A DNA stretch of 64,000 nucleotides from Chloracidobacterium sp. (GCA_016715795.1 JADJXP010000001.1:868001-932000), one strand, 5' to 3'. Shown: positions 16,753-25,651, numbered from the stretch's first letter. Notes: a model not told the origin generated them from the letters alone. Numbers and translations: made by a program.

Positions 16753-17426
16753 CTACTTCAGGTACTTATCAAACCAGTCTAGGTTGCTCTGCATCGCGGC
16801 GACCTGCATCTTTGGCTCGTTGGGCCCGTGCGGCTGGCGCGGCAGGACGATCATTCGCGTCGGGACACCCTGCTGTTTTAAGGCGTTGTAGAACTCGTAG
16901 CCCTGCGAGATCGGTACACGAATGTCAGCCTCGCCGTGCTGGATCATCGTCGGCGTTTTGACGCCCTTGACGTTGAACATCGCCGAGTGCCTCGCATAGA
17001 CCTCAGGAATTTCCCATGACTGGCCGCCGAAGTAATCCGGAATGAATGCCGGTATGTCGGCCGTCCCGTTAAAGCTCATCAGGTTGGTCACAGGCGCACC
17101 GGCGGACGCGGCCTTGAAGCGATGCGTCTTGGTCACGATCGTCGAGGTCATGTAGCCGCCATAGCTCCAGCCCATGACGCCGAGGCGGTTTTCGTCCGCA
17201 ACGCCCATGTCGATGACCTTATCGATGCCCGTCATCAGGTCGTCATAGTCGCCAAAGCCCCAGTCCTTGATGTTGTCCTGTCTGAACTTGGTGCCGTAAC
17301 CGCTCGATCCTCGAGGATTTGGCCGCAGTACCGCGTAGCCGCGCGAGGCAAAGGTCGCCAGCGGATACGCGCCGCGGCCGCCGCGAATACCCCAAAAACA
17401 AGACAAACCTTTGCAAACGATCTCAT
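16753..17426 (-). pseudogene. Secreted S9 prolyl oligopeptidase-type gene with internal deletion
   Basis: The C-terminal catalytic domain is intact: nucleophile in 'GWSYGGYMTS', Asp in 'HGEADIRVP', His in 'RQPHGPNEP'. Known relatives have 600-800 aa with a beta-propeller ahead of it. Here the propeller is gone. In a different frame, an ATG at 17426 with a good Shine-Dalgarno (GGGGGAG) begins a convincing signal peptide ('MRSFAKVCLVFGVF'), and this runs into the catalytic part within about 40 nt. The simplest reading is a deletion of roughly 1.3 kb or more that joined signal peptide and catalytic domain out of frame. A TTG at 17406 could still give a 217-aa fragment. Confidence 0.8.
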
Positions 17427-17615
17427 TACAAACTCCCCCGGAAGATGGATTTACCGATATGCGTTTTGCATCGCGTCATATATCGGCCTGATACTGCTTT
17501 GAATTGCCCCATCATTCTACCTGACTTTTCGACGAACACATACTCAACGCCGGAAGTCAGATGTCGTCGTTGGAAAGAGGACCTTTGGACATCTCTTATT
17601 CTGTTGCTGTGGGGT

Positions 17616-17643
17616 TTGACAGCACAATATATGGTGATAAAAT
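17616..17643 (+). promoter_or_regulatory. Sigma-70-type promoter of the M4 peptidase gene
   Basis: TTGACA (17616-17621), 16-nt spacer, TAAAAT (17638-17643). Transcription would begin near 17650, leaving a leader of about 115 nt before the GTG at 17767. The remaining bases between 17427 and 17766 hold no gene I can support. Confidence 0.75.
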
Positions 17644-17766
17644 CCTAAGCGCCTTCAATGCTCTTTTGGGGGCAGTTCAAGTAATTCTCAATTTGGTGCT
17701 TTTGCGGGGTTGCGTTTTTGCGGAGCCCGCCGCTGGCCTTTTTGCATATCGAGGAGACAGATCAAA

Positions 17767-19926
17767 GTGAAAAAGTTCATTGCCCTTATCGTATTTCTTG
17801 TGCTCGGTGTGGTTGCGATCAGCGTGGTCTCGAATCGTGTTGATGCAAGCCGTGCTCTCTTTAGGACCGGCTCCGCTGATGAGATCGAGACCGCGAGGCG
17901 GCTGAGCCTCGACCTTTTGCGATCAACGGCCGCAGCCGACGCTGACGAACTTCGCGTCATGCGGGTCGAGATCGACGGTCTTAGAATGGCCCATACACAT
18001 GTGCAGCAGTTGGTTCAGGGCGTTCCGGTTTGGGAAGGCGAGGCAATCGTCCATCTCATGGCCGACGGGACATTAGCAAGAATTACTGACAATCTTAAGC
18101 CGTCGATTGCCGTCAGCACCACGCCTAATTTCAGCGAAAAAGATGCGATCAGCCTAGCTGAGCGTATGTATTCTGGCACGGCCCGACAGACGGATCCGGC
18201 CGTGGTTGAGCTTTATGTCTTTCGCGACGATATGCGTGACCATTTAGCCTATAGGGTCGAGACGCCGAGGCTTGATGGCACAGACGCGACCTCAGCACCG
18301 GTTGTATTCATTGATGCCCATACGGGCGAGAAACTCTACGCATACAACAACCTACAAACCGGGAGCGGTAGTTCGCTCTACAGCGGGACCGTGACGATCG
18401 ATACGAGTTCAACGGGCGGGACATTCTATATGGAGGACCTGACGCGAAAAATGGGCACCTTCAACATGAATAACACCGGCAATACATCGACCGGGACCGG
18501 CGGTACGCAGTCGCGGTTTACCGATGCAGATGACAACTGGACGGCAACGAATGCCCGAGCCGGCGTGGATGCACATTACGGTGCGCGCTGGACATATGAC
18601 TATTTTCTTAATGTTCACGGCCGCAACGGTATCAATGGCAGCGGCGGCCCCGGGACGACGACCGCGGCGGCGAGTAGCTCGATCAGCCTGATAACGTCAC
18701 GAGTCCATTTTGGCAGAAATTACAACAATGCTTTCTGGTATCAGAATAAGATGACCTATGGTGACGGCAACGGTACGACGTTCTCACCGCTTACGACGAT
18801 CGACATTGCCGGCCACGAGATGACGCACGGTATTACAGAGAACACGGCAAACCTGACCTACTCAGGCGAATCTGGAGCTCTGAATGAATCAATGTCAGAC
18901 GTGTTTGGGGCCCTGGTCGAATCTTGTGCCCGCGGTGGCGTTGTCAACGGTGATACCTGGAAGATCGGCGAACAGTCCTACACGCCGGCCACGTCCGGGG
19001 ACGCACTGCGCTATATGGATAATCCGCATCTGGCCGGTAACGGAGGATTTACTTCGGATGATGACCCTGATCATTACTCCGAAAGGTACACCGGCAGCAG
19101 CGACAATGGCGGTGTCCACATAAATTCGGGCATCGCAAATCACGCATTCTATCTGGCTGCGAACGGTGGCACACATCACCGCAGCGGTGTTACCGTGACC
19201 GGAATGGGCACGACGGATGCTGCTCGTATCTGGTATCGAGCTCTCACGGTCTATATGACCTCGAGTACCAATTTTTCAGGTGCGCGAACCGCGATGCTAA
19301 ATGCCGCAACAGACCTATTCGGATCGTCGAGTACGCAGTACGCGGCTACGGCGACTGCGTGGTGCGCGGTAGGCGTTGGGACATGCCCCGGTTCGACGCC
19401 GACACCCAGCCCAACGCCGACAGCAACGCCCACCGCAACGCCCACGCCGAGCCCTACTCCCGGAGGAAATCTCCTCATCAACGGCGGATTTGAGTCCAGT
19501 GCGAGCCCATGGATAGGCTCCGGCAGCGGATATTTCTATATTTCAAATGGCAACTACCCGCACAGCGGCACAGGCTATATCTATTTTGGCGTGAATAACA
19601 GCGTTTCCGGCCAATCATACCAGACCGTGACGATCCCATCCACGGCGAGTGGAACACTGACGTTCTGGCTTAACGTCGTGTCGAACGAGACAACAACGTC
19701 GGTCAAGTATGACAAATTGTTCGTTGAGGTTAGGAATACATCCGGATCGCTGCTCAAGTCACTGGTGACATACAGCAACCTTAACAAGACAACGGCGGGT
19801 AATTACACTCAACGAACATTTAATATGGCGGCATATCGTGGCCAAACCGTTAGGGTGCAGTTTCGCTCGACGACCGACAGCTCGCTCTCGACCACATTCA
19901 GGGTGGACGATGTCGATCTGAGATAG
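17767..19926 (+). CDS. Secreted M4 (thermolysin-family) metallopeptidase with C-terminal beta domain
   Basis: 719 aa. I chose the GTG at 17767 because GGAG lies 10 nt upstream and a signal peptide ('KKFIALIVFLVLGVVAI') follows directly. Residues about 30-190 are an FTP/PepSY-type propeptide. The catalytic domain has the zinc motif 'GHEMTHGITE' near residue 350 and the third ligand in 'GALNESMSDVFG'; the active-site His is in 'DNGGVHINSGI'. A Thr-Pro linker (19396-19470) separates a final jelly-roll-like domain of about 150 aa starting 'NLLINGGFESS'. It degrades extracellular protein; the tail probably binds a surface or polymer. Confidence 0.94.
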   Translation: MKKFIALIVFLVLGVVAISVVSNRVDASRALFRTGSADEIETARRLSLDLLRSTAAADADELRVMRVEIDGLRMAHTHVQQLVQGVPVWEGEAIVHLMADGTLARITDNLKPSIAVSTTPNFSEKDAISLAERMYSGTARQTDPAVVELYVFRDDMRDHLAYRVETPRLDGTDATSAPVVFIDAHTGEKLYAYNNLQTGSGSSLYSGTVTIDTSSTGGTFYMEDLTRKMGTFNMNNTGNTSTGTGGTQSRFTDADDNWTATNARAGVDAHYGARWTYDYFLNVHGRNGINGSGGPGTTTAAASSSISLITSRVHFGRNYNNAFWYQNKMTYGDGNGTTFSPLTTIDIAGHEMTHGITENTANLTYSGESGALNESMSDVFGALVESCARGGVVNGDTWKIGEQSYTPATSGDALRYMDNPHLAGNGGFTSDDDPDHYSERYTGSSDNGGVHINSGIANHAFYLAANGGTHHRSGVTVTGMGTTDAARIWYRALTVYMTSSTNFSGARTAMLNAATDLFGSSSTQYAATATAWCAVGVGTCPGSTPTPSPTPTATPTATPTPSPTPGGNLLINGGFESSASPWIGSGSGYFYISNGNYPHSGTGYIYFGVNNSVSGQSYQTVTIPSTASGTLTFWLNVVSNETTTSVKYDKLFVEVRNTSGSLLKSLVTYSNLNKTTAGNYTQRTFNMAAYRGQTVRVQFRSTTDSSLSTTFRVDDVDLR

Positions 19927-19956
19927 CTCAACCGTTCTCTTCTGTGCGAACATTAA

Positions 19957-19987
19957 GGGGGTCGCCTGAGTGGGCGATCCCCATTTT
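19957..19987 (+). terminator. Rho-independent terminator after the M4 gene
   Basis: GGGGGTCGCC pairs with GGGCGATCCCC (one bulge) around a short loop and is followed by ATTTT. It lies 31 nt after the peptidase stop and ends just before the Nudix start. Confidence 0.75.
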
Positions 19988-19989
19988 CC

Positions 19990-20463
19990 ATGTTGATGCA
20001 GTTACTCGGCAAGATCTGGAAGCGTATGCCGAGATCGATGCGCGCCCGCGTTGCACGTAGTGTTCAGGTTAAGTTCACTGTGTCGGCTGCTGCGGTCGTT
20101 ACTAACGGGGAAGGCCATGTGCTGCTTTTGAATCACATCCTGCGGCCTGATTCGGGCTGGGGTATTCCGGGTGGTTTCGTGGATCGCGGTGAGCAGCCTG
20201 AAGAAACACTCCGTCGGGAGGTGCGTGAGGAGACCGGATTGGAGCTGAGTGACGTGAGGCAGTATAGGGTCAGAACACTCGGCCGCCATATCGAGGTGAT
20301 CTTTACTGCTCGCGGGATAGGTGAGCCTCGCGTTCTAAGCCCTGAGATCACTGAGGCCAAATGGTTCGATCTCGAAGGGATGCCGTTCGAGATGAGTGTC
20401 GATCAGAAGTTCCTTGTGCGCAATGCCCTGAAAACAAAGGAGGTTGAGCAAGATTCGCACTAG
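19990..20463 (+). CDS. Nudix hydrolase
   Basis: 157 aa. The Nudix box is complete across 'GGFVDRGEQPEETLRR' and 'EVREETGLEL' (G-x5-E-x7-RE-x2-EE-x-G). It hydrolyses a nucleoside diphosphate linked to another moiety; the substrate is not readable. The N-terminus is a basic amphipathic helix. The start at 19990 follows a terminator by 2 nt with no Shine-Dalgarno; the ATG at 19996 is equally possible. Confidence 0.9.
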   Translation: MLMQLLGKIWKRMPRSMRARVARSVQVKFTVSAAAVVTNGEGHVLLLNHILRPDSGWGIPGGFVDRGEQPEETLRREVREETGLELSDVRQYRVRTLGRHIEVIFTARGIGEPRVLSPEITEAKWFDLEGMPFEMSVDQKFLVRNALKTKEVEQDSH

Positions 20464-20477
20464 GCTTCCTGCGACTG

Positions 20478-20483
20478 TATAAT
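20478..20483 (+). promoter_or_regulatory. -10 box upstream of the phosphoribosyltransferase gene
   Basis: A consensus TATAAT. A weak TTCGCA lies 18 nt upstream as a possible -35. Transcription would start near 20490, 22 nt before the ATG and ahead of the GGAGG site. Confidence 0.55.
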
Positions 20484-20511
20484 ATTCATCACAGTTAGTA
20501 TGGAGGCTCAA

Positions 20512-21126
20512 ATGGTTGATCTTGTTCCACCGCCTGAGACGGTAATGGACATTCTTGTTAGAACCGGGGCATATCGTCGCGGACATTTTATCTATCCGAA
20601 TGGCAAGCACGCGTCACATTATTTCCAGATGCCGCTGGCATTGCGGCTATATGATACGGCTCGTATATTGTCCGTTGGCCTCAGCAGGCTTTTTCGGATG
20701 GAGAAGACCATCGCGAGCCAATTACCGAAAGTTTCGATCATCAGCCCCAGCCATGCGGGTATCATGGTCGCGTTTGGTGTGCGTGAGGCCTTGAGCGCCG
20801 AGCAGACATACTGGGCCGAGATCGAGGATGGTAAGCGGCAGTTTAGGCAGTATATCTCCGATTACGATATGCATCCGGCGATCATCGTCGATGACATCAA
20901 TCGTTCTGGCAGGGCGATCAATGAGACGATAGCGATCGTGAGAGAGCTCGGTGTCGAGGTGATCGGCATTGGCACCATAGCCAAGTTTGACGACGCGCCG
21001 ACGAGTTTTGATGGTATTGAAGCAAAATCTCTACTCAGCTTTGACGTTAACTTTTACGAGACAGAAGAGGCTTGGCGTGGTTCCCGAAGTGCTTCCGATG
21101 CTGAGGTAGAACACGTCCGCTTCTGA
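20512..21126 (+). CDS. Orotate phosphoribosyltransferase-like protein
   Basis: 204 aa. The start at 20512 is preferred over 20500 because GGAGG (20502-20506) sits 5 nt upstream of it. The PRPP-binding loop is 'AIIVDDINRSGRAINET' and the N-terminal 'GHFIYPNGKHASHYFQMP' resembles the PyrE orotate-site hairpin. Known PyrE makes orotidine monophosphate. The flexible loop looks diverged from true PyrE, so another base or a regulatory role is possible. No other pyrimidine synthesis gene is adjacent. Confidence 0.8.
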   Translation: MVDLVPPPETVMDILVRTGAYRRGHFIYPNGKHASHYFQMPLALRLYDTARILSVGLSRLFRMEKTIASQLPKVSIISPSHAGIMVAFGVREALSAEQTYWAEIEDGKRQFRQYISDYDMHPAIIVDDINRSGRAINETIAIVRELGVEVIGIGTIAKFDDAPTSFDGIEAKSLLSFDVNFYETEEAWRGSRSASDAEVEHVRF

Positions 21127-21164
21127 CAGTAAGCTTAAGATAGCGGCATATTTCGTGTTCTGCA

Positions 21165-21779
21165 CTAGATCGCGTGTCTATTAGCCAGAGCTCGATCCAT
21201 AGTTACTTCGTCTACATATTCAAGGTCCGCTCCCACGGGCATTCCCATTGCAATTCTGGTCACGAGCGGTCCGAGTGGTTTTAGCAAACGGGCGATGTAG
21301 TTCGCGGTCGCCTCGCCCTCAGTCGTCGGGTTTGTGGCGACGATGATCTCGCGGACATCGACACCGGCATTATTCTCGGAACTGAGCCGTTGAATAAGAT
21401 TCTGCAGCATCAATTCGTCCGGACCGATGCCGCGCATGGGTGAAAGCGAGCCGTGCAGAACGTGATAGAGACCCTTGTAGGAGCGTGTTTTTTCGACGGC
21501 GACCAGGTTATATGGCTCTTCAACAATGCAGATGATCGAACGGTCACGTTTGGGGTTTGAGCAGTAGTGGCAAGGATCGACGTCGGTCAGATTATTGCAG
21601 GTCGAACAAAAGACGATCTTTTGCTTTACTTCACGAAGCGCGTCCGCGAACTCTTCGACCTCGGCCAGCGGCCGCCTGAGTACGTAAAAAGCGAGACGTT
21701 GGGCCGACTTGCCCCCAATTCCGGGCAAACGCTTGAATTCGTCGATGAGCTTCGCTACAGGTTCGGAATAGTCCAGCAT
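21165..21779 (-). CDS. recR: Recombination mediator protein RecR
   Basis: 204 aa. RecR, with RecF and RecO, helps load RecA on SSB-coated DNA. The helix-hairpin-helix is 'LPGIGGKSAQRLAFY', the zinc finger is 'CSTCNNLTDVDPCHYC' and the Toprim domain follows ('IICIVEEPYNL', 'ATNPTTEGEATANYI'). It directly follows ybaB and their stop and start share a base. The usual third member of this arrangement, dnaX, is not in the window. Confidence 0.96.
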   Translation of the reverse strand: MLDYSEPVAKLIDEFKRLPGIGGKSAQRLAFYVLRRPLAEVEEFADALREVKQKIVFCSTCNNLTDVDPCHYCSNPKRDRSIICIVEEPYNLVAVEKTRSYKGLYHVLHGSLSPMRGIGPDELMLQNLIQRLSSENNAGVDVREIIVATNPTTEGEATANYIARLLKPLGPLVTRIAMGMPVGADLEYVDEVTMDRALANRHAI

Positions 21780-22084
21780 TACATCATTCCCGGCGGAAGC
21801 ATGCCGCCGAGCTTGCCTTTAAGCGATTCCTCGACCTTGCGGCGAGCTTCGTTGAGGGCGGCAACGATCAGGTCCCGGAGCATCTCGACATCGCCGTCCT
21901 TCATAAGGTCCGGTGAGATCTCGAGGCTGACGACCTCAAAATCGCCGCGCATAACGACCTTTACAGCCCCGCCGCCGGCAGCCGCTTCTACCGTCATCTG
22001 TTTCATCTCGCGGCCCAGATGCTCCTGCATCTCCTGGGCCTGTCGCATCATGGCTTCAAGATCCAATCCACCGGGTAACTTCAT
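21779..22084 (-). CDS. ybaB: Nucleoid-associated protein YbaB/EbfC family
   Basis: 101 aa. Small DNA-binding dimer encoded beside recR in most bacteria. The N-terminal Met-rich helix ('MMRQAQEMQEHLG') and the central 'VKVVMRGDFEVVSLEISP' are typical. I chose the ATG at 22084; the GTG upstream at 22102 lies in the promoter, because TATAAT (22091-22096) is 6 nt before the ATG. There is no Shine-Dalgarno, so the message may be leaderless. Confidence 0.92.
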   Translation of the reverse strand: MKLPGGLDLEAMMRQAQEMQEHLGREMKQMTVEAAAGGGAVKVVMRGDFEVVSLEISPDLMKDGDVEMLRDLIVAALNEARRKVEESLKGKLGGMLPPGMM

Positions 22085-22090
22085 ATCGCA

Positions 22091-22096
22091 ATTATA
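22091..22096 (-). promoter_or_regulatory. -10 box of ybaB-recR, 6 nt before the start codon
   Basis: A consensus TATAAT on the minus strand, 6 nt upstream of the ATG at 22084. A matching -35 is not obvious. The position implies a leaderless message. Confidence 0.6.
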
Positions 22097-22255
22097 CCTC
22101 ACGTAACTATGACTTTGCCGCGGATGGGAATATCTTTCGGCTGTTGGTCACGTCAAACTCAATTGCCACAATCTTTGGTCAGTGATGCGGCTATTGGTTG
22201 AATCCAATGACGAAACTCCAAGGGAGCCTGATTCATGATAAAATAGCCGGGAAGT

Positions 22256-22382
22256 TTGGTAACCGGCAGCGATTTTCCCGCACATTCGTGTGAGTGCGTC
22301 GCCGCTCGCTTCAAATAGCGAGGCGCGGCCGCTCTTGCCGGTTACCAACTCGCGTCTTATATGGCGAGTATGCCGGTTACAA
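22256..22382 (+). promoter_or_regulatory. Structured leader RNA with competing stems before the deacetylase
   Basis: Arm 1 (22256-22268, TTGGTAACCGGCA) is an exact 13-nt complement of arm 2 (22336-22348). The 67 nt between contain a TTCG-capped stem (CACA-TTCG-TGTG near 22281) and a 6-bp stem CTCGCT/AGCGAG (about 22305-22322), giving a branched structure. Arm 3 (22371-22380, TGCCGGTTAC) repeats ten bases of arm 2 and can pair with the same bases of arm 1; it starts one base after the A of the second ATG. Two exclusive folds, one covering the start region, resemble a riboswitch or attenuator. No known class is recognised. Confidence 0.5.
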
Positions 22383-23218
22383 ACGCCCTGACGATCGATT
22401 TTGAAGATTGGTATCAGGGCATCGAGATACCGTACGAGCGGTGGGGCGAGTTTGAGGACCGCATCGAGATGGTCGGCGACAAGCTGCTCCGAATTCTCGA
22501 CGAAGCGGGCGTCAAGGCCACCTTTTTCATGCTCGGCTACGTTGCCGAGAAGCACCCTGAGATCGTCAAACGCATCGAGGCCGAGGGCCATGAGATCGGC
22601 ACGCACGGATTCTCGCACACGCTGATCTATAAACAGGCTCCGGAGCTTTTCCAGCAGGAATTGACGCGGGCGATCGGTTTTCTCGAGGACCTGACGGGCC
22701 GGAAAGTGCTTGGTCACCGGGCGCCGTTTTTTTCTATAACTAAGGAATCGCTCTGGGCACTCGATATCCTCGGTGAGCTTGGGATCAAGTATGATTCGAG
22801 CATCTTTCCTGTGCTGAATTACCGCTACGGCATACCCGATGCGCCGCGATTTCCATACACGATCAAGCGAGAGAAGCACGAGTTTGTCGAGTTCCCGATA
22901 TCGACGCTGAAGCTGCCGGGCTTTACGATACCGATCTCGGGCGGGGCGTATTTCCGCATTTATCCGTATCAGGTGACCAAACAGGCGATAAAGGCCGTCA
23001 ATCGCCAGGGCCAGCCGGTGACGTTCTATCTGCACCCGTGGGAACTCGACCCCGACCATCCGCGGATCGATGTGCCGCGGCGGATCGCGCTGACGCATTA
23101 TTTCAATCTTGGTGCGACGGAACGACGGCTCAAGAAATTGCTGAGAGACTTTAATCTAGCACCGATGAAGGATGTGCTGGCGATCGAGTCAGTACTACCT
23201 ACGGTAGCGGGTGGTTGA
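22361..23218 (+). CDS. Polysaccharide deacetylase, exosortase-system (DUF3473) type
   Basis: 285 aa from 22361, or 282 from the ATG at 22370. The NodB domain begins 'ALTIDFEDWYQG' with the catalytic base and metal Asp, then 'HEIGTHGFSH' and 'LGHRAPFFSI'. The C-terminal 'VTFYLHPWELDPDHPR' is the DUF3473 signature of deacetylases found with PEP-CTERM/exosortase glycan loci. It would remove N-acetyl groups from a polysaccharide or lipid-linked sugar. No exosortase gene is in the window. The following methyltransferase and GT4 are 6 nt away and overlapping, so they form one operon. Confidence 0.92.
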   Translation: MASMPVTNALTIDFEDWYQGIEIPYERWGEFEDRIEMVGDKLLRILDEAGVKATFFMLGYVAEKHPEIVKRIEAEGHEIGTHGFSHTLIYKQAPELFQQELTRAIGFLEDLTGRKVLGHRAPFFSITKESLWALDILGELGIKYDSSIFPVLNYRYGIPDAPRFPYTIKREKHEFVEFPISTLKLPGFTIPISGGAYFRIYPYQVTKQAIKAVNRQGQPVTFYLHPWELDPDHPRIDVPRRIALTHYFNLGATERRLKKLLRDFNLAPMKDVLAIESVLPTVAGG

Positions 23219-23224
23219 ACCTAG

Positions 23225-23881
23225 ATGACACAAACCGTAGAAGAAAAAGTCCGCGACCATTTTCACGACGATGCAGGACGCTTTGATGCGATCTACGAGA
23301 CGGACAAAAGCCCGCTAGGCCGCCTCGTCGACAACTGGTGGCGCGGCGTCGTGCAGAAACGCCTGGAACTGAACGTCGAGAAACTTCGGCCTCTTGCGGG
23401 CAAAAAGATCCTCGACGTCGGCTGCGGCTCGGGCCGTTTTTGCATTGCGTTTGCGAAGGAAGGTGCGAACGTTGTGGGAATCGACTTTGCTAGGGGCATG
23501 ATCGAGATTGCCGACAAGCTGGCCGATGAGGCGGGCGTGGGCGACAAATGCGAGTTCCTCGTCGGAGCGTTTCCTGACGACATCGACCGCTCTGATGCAC
23601 CGTTTGATGCATGCACGGGCAACGGCTTTTTTGATTACATCGAGCATCCCGTGCCGATCATCGCGGCGATGCGCGAGATGACGAAGGGCAAACTGATCAT
23701 GAGTTTTCCAAAGGCCGTTGAATGGCGGGTTCCTGTTCGACGCTTCCGTTTTTGGCTAAAAGGCACCCCGCTGTTTCTCTATCGCGAACAGCAGGTCTGC
23801 GAAATACTGGCCAAAGCTCAAGTGACCGATTACGAAATGATCCATCTCGACCGCGATTATTTGGTTGTTGCCGATGTCTGA
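23225..23881 (+). CDS. SAM-dependent methyltransferase
   Basis: 218 aa. Motif I 'KILDVGCGSGRFCIAFA' near residue 61 and the acidic 'VVGIDFARGMIEIA' identify a class I enzyme; 'GNGFFDYIEHPVP' is motif IV. The fold resembles MgPPIX/ubiquinone-type methyltransferases, but the substrate is likely a glycan given the neighbours. It starts 6 nt after the deacetylase stop and its end overlaps the GT4 start by 8 nt. Confidence 0.88.
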   Translation: MTQTVEEKVRDHFHDDAGRFDAIYETDKSPLGRLVDNWWRGVVQKRLELNVEKLRPLAGKKILDVGCGSGRFCIAFAKEGANVVGIDFARGMIEIADKLADEAGVGDKCEFLVGAFPDDIDRSDAPFDACTGNGFFDYIEHPVPIIAAMREMTKGKLIMSFPKAVEWRVPVRRFRFWLKGTPLFLYREQQVCEILAKAQVTDYEMIHLDRDYLVVADV

Positions 23882-25073
23882 TCCTGTCCGCGTTCTTCAC
23901 ATCATCACGCGAATGATCGTCGGCGGCGCGCAGGAGAATACGCTCCTATCTGTCGAGGGTCTCGACGCAATGCCGGAATACGACGTCACACTCGTCAGCG
24001 GCGTCGACAAAGGCAAAGAGGGCGAGCTGCTCTCGCGGGCTCGCGAGACGACAAACCTGATCGTGCTGCCCGAGATGGGCCGGTCGATCAACCCTTTCGC
24101 TGACCTTGTTGCCTTCTGGAAGCTCTACCGGCTGATCAAAAGGGGACGCTACACGATCGTCCACACGCACTCGTCGAAAGCGGGCGTCCTCGGTCGCCTC
24201 GCTGCGTGGCTCGCCGGAACGCCGATAATCGTCCACACGCTGCACAGCCTCGTTTTTCACGACTACCAACCGTGGCTCGTAAACCGCGCGTGGTGGCTGG
24301 CAAAGAAGATATGTGCGCCGATGACGGATTTCTATATCTCGGTTTCGGAGATCATCGTCAAAAAAGCCGTTGCGGCCGGGATTGCCGAACCGGAACGATT
24401 TCGCACGATCTACAGCGGGATGGAGTTGGATTGGTTCCTGAATGCAAAGTTCGACGTCGATGCGGTCAAGCGCGAATTCGGCATTCCGCTCGACGCTCCG
24501 GTCGTCGGCAAGATCGCACGATTATTTGAGTTGAAAGGCCATGACCAATTGATGGATGCCGCTCCCGAGATCGTCCGACGCGTGCCGAACGTGAGATTCT
24601 TCTTGATAGGCGACGGCGTGTTGCTCGAACACTTACAGGAACGTGCCCGCGGCTATGGCATTCTCGACAATTTCGTTTTCGCCGGCCTGATCGACCGCGA
24701 GCGAATTCCCGAGATGATCTCGGCGATGGATGTTGTCGTGCACACTAGCCTTCGTGAGGGTCTCGCCCGCGTGCTGCCGCAATCGCTCGCAATGGGCAAA
24801 CCATGCGTGTCGTTTGACATTGACGGTGCACCCGAAGTTGTTATTACTGACCACACCGGATACCTCGTTGAGCCGTTTGATTCCGCCGGTTTGTCGGACG
24901 GCATTGCGCGTCTGCTTGAGGATGAGACGCTTAGGCAAAAGCTTGGCCAGAACGGCAGAAGGCACGTCGATCCAAACTTTCGGGCTGAGAAGATGGTCGC
25001 GGATATATCGGACGTATATCAGATGCTGCTTTCGAAAAAGGCAGATCGTGTCGCGGTATTCAATAGGCGCTGA
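23874..25073 (+). CDS. Family 4 glycosyltransferase
   Basis: 399 aa from the ATG at 23874. GT-B fold: N-terminal 'VLHIITRMIVGGAQENTL', 'VHTHSSKAGVLGRLAA', and in the C-terminal half the nucleotide-sugar site 'VVVHTSLREGLARVLPQSLAMG' with its E-x7-E pattern modified to E-x7-Q. The second acidic residue is usually Glu; here it is Gln, which is tolerated in some GT4 members. It retains the anomeric configuration of the donor sugar. Operon partner of the deacetylase, for extracellular polysaccharide assembly. Confidence 0.92.
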   Translation: MSDPVRVLHIITRMIVGGAQENTLLSVEGLDAMPEYDVTLVSGVDKGKEGELLSRARETTNLIVLPEMGRSINPFADLVAFWKLYRLIKRGRYTIVHTHSSKAGVLGRLAAWLAGTPIIVHTLHSLVFHDYQPWLVNRAWWLAKKICAPMTDFYISVSEIIVKKAVAAGIAEPERFRTIYSGMELDWFLNAKFDVDAVKREFGIPLDAPVVGKIARLFELKGHDQLMDAAPEIVRRVPNVRFFLIGDGVLLEHLQERARGYGILDNFVFAGLIDRERIPEMISAMDVVVHTSLREGLARVLPQSLAMGKPCVSFDIDGAPEVVITDHTGYLVEPFDSAGLSDGIARLLEDETLRQKLGQNGRRHVDPNFRAEKMVADISDVYQMLLSKKADRVAVFNRR

Positions 25074-25117
25074 CGCTAGCGGTTTCTTCGCTTTTGCAGG
25101 ATAATGAATAGCGCACC

Positions 25118-25648
25118 ATGAAGTTTTTTTCGGACATTCGGCTGTTACTGCTGGCTATCTGGCTCGGAGCGGCGGTTTTCTTCATTGCGGTTGCCCAAGC
25201 GGCTTTCGGTGTCCTAGAACAGCGTGAACTGGCCGGTGCCGTCGTCAATCGGACGCTTGCGGTGCTGCAGTACGGCGGAATGGGAATCGCGGCCGTGCTA
25301 GTACTGACCTCACTGGTCGGGACGGCCCGCATCAGCGCATTCTGGCTCTGGGTCGAACGGTTTTTGTTGCTCATTCTTGCCGCCGCGTGCGCCGTTGGGC
25401 AGTTCGTGATTGGATTCTGGCTTTCGTCGCTGCGGTCGCAGATTGGCAGGCCGATAGACGAGGTCGCTGTGGACGATCCGCTGCGGCAACAGTTCAATAC
25501 TATCCACGAGTATTCTACTTGGGTGTTGTTCGCCGGAATGGCTGCGGCGCTGATCGCGTTCTTTATTATCGCGAACCGGAAGTTCAACAAGCCGGCGGTG
25601 GATGCAAAGGACGATATTTACGATTTTTCAAAGGAATTCAAGACTTAG
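25118..25648 (+). CDS. DUF4149 (TMEM205-like) membrane protein
   Basis: 176 aa with four hydrophobic segments ('LLLLAIWLGAAVFFIAVA', 'GGMGIAAVLVLTSLVG', 'FLLLILAAACAVGQF', 'VLFAGMAAALIAFFII'). The N-terminal 'AIWLGAAVFF' pattern fits DUF4149. Function unknown in bacteria; the eukaryotic relative TMEM205 is linked to metal-drug tolerance. It lies 3 nt before a GrdB-like gene and is probably co-transcribed with it. Confidence 0.75.
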   Translation: MKFFSDIRLLLLAIWLGAAVFFIAVAQAAFGVLEQRELAGAVVNRTLAVLQYGGMGIAAVLVLTSLVGTARISAFWLWVERFLLLILAAACAVGQFVIGFWLSSLRSQIGRPIDEVAVDDPLRQQFNTIHEYSTWVLFAGMAAALIAFFIIANRKFNKPAVDAKDDIYDFSKEFKT

Positions 25649-25651
25649 CTT

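Noticed and set aside
19396..19470. Tandem ACGCC-type repeat considered as a CRISPR-like or satellite array
   Set aside because: It is an in-frame Thr-Pro linker in the M4 peptidase; units are too short and have no spacers.
22148..23098. Long minus-strand frame (316 aa) opposite the polysaccharide deacetylase
   Set aside because: It is the antisense shadow of a gene with complete catalytic motifs; its own translation has no recognisable domain and is rich in Arg, as expected for a shadow at this GC content.
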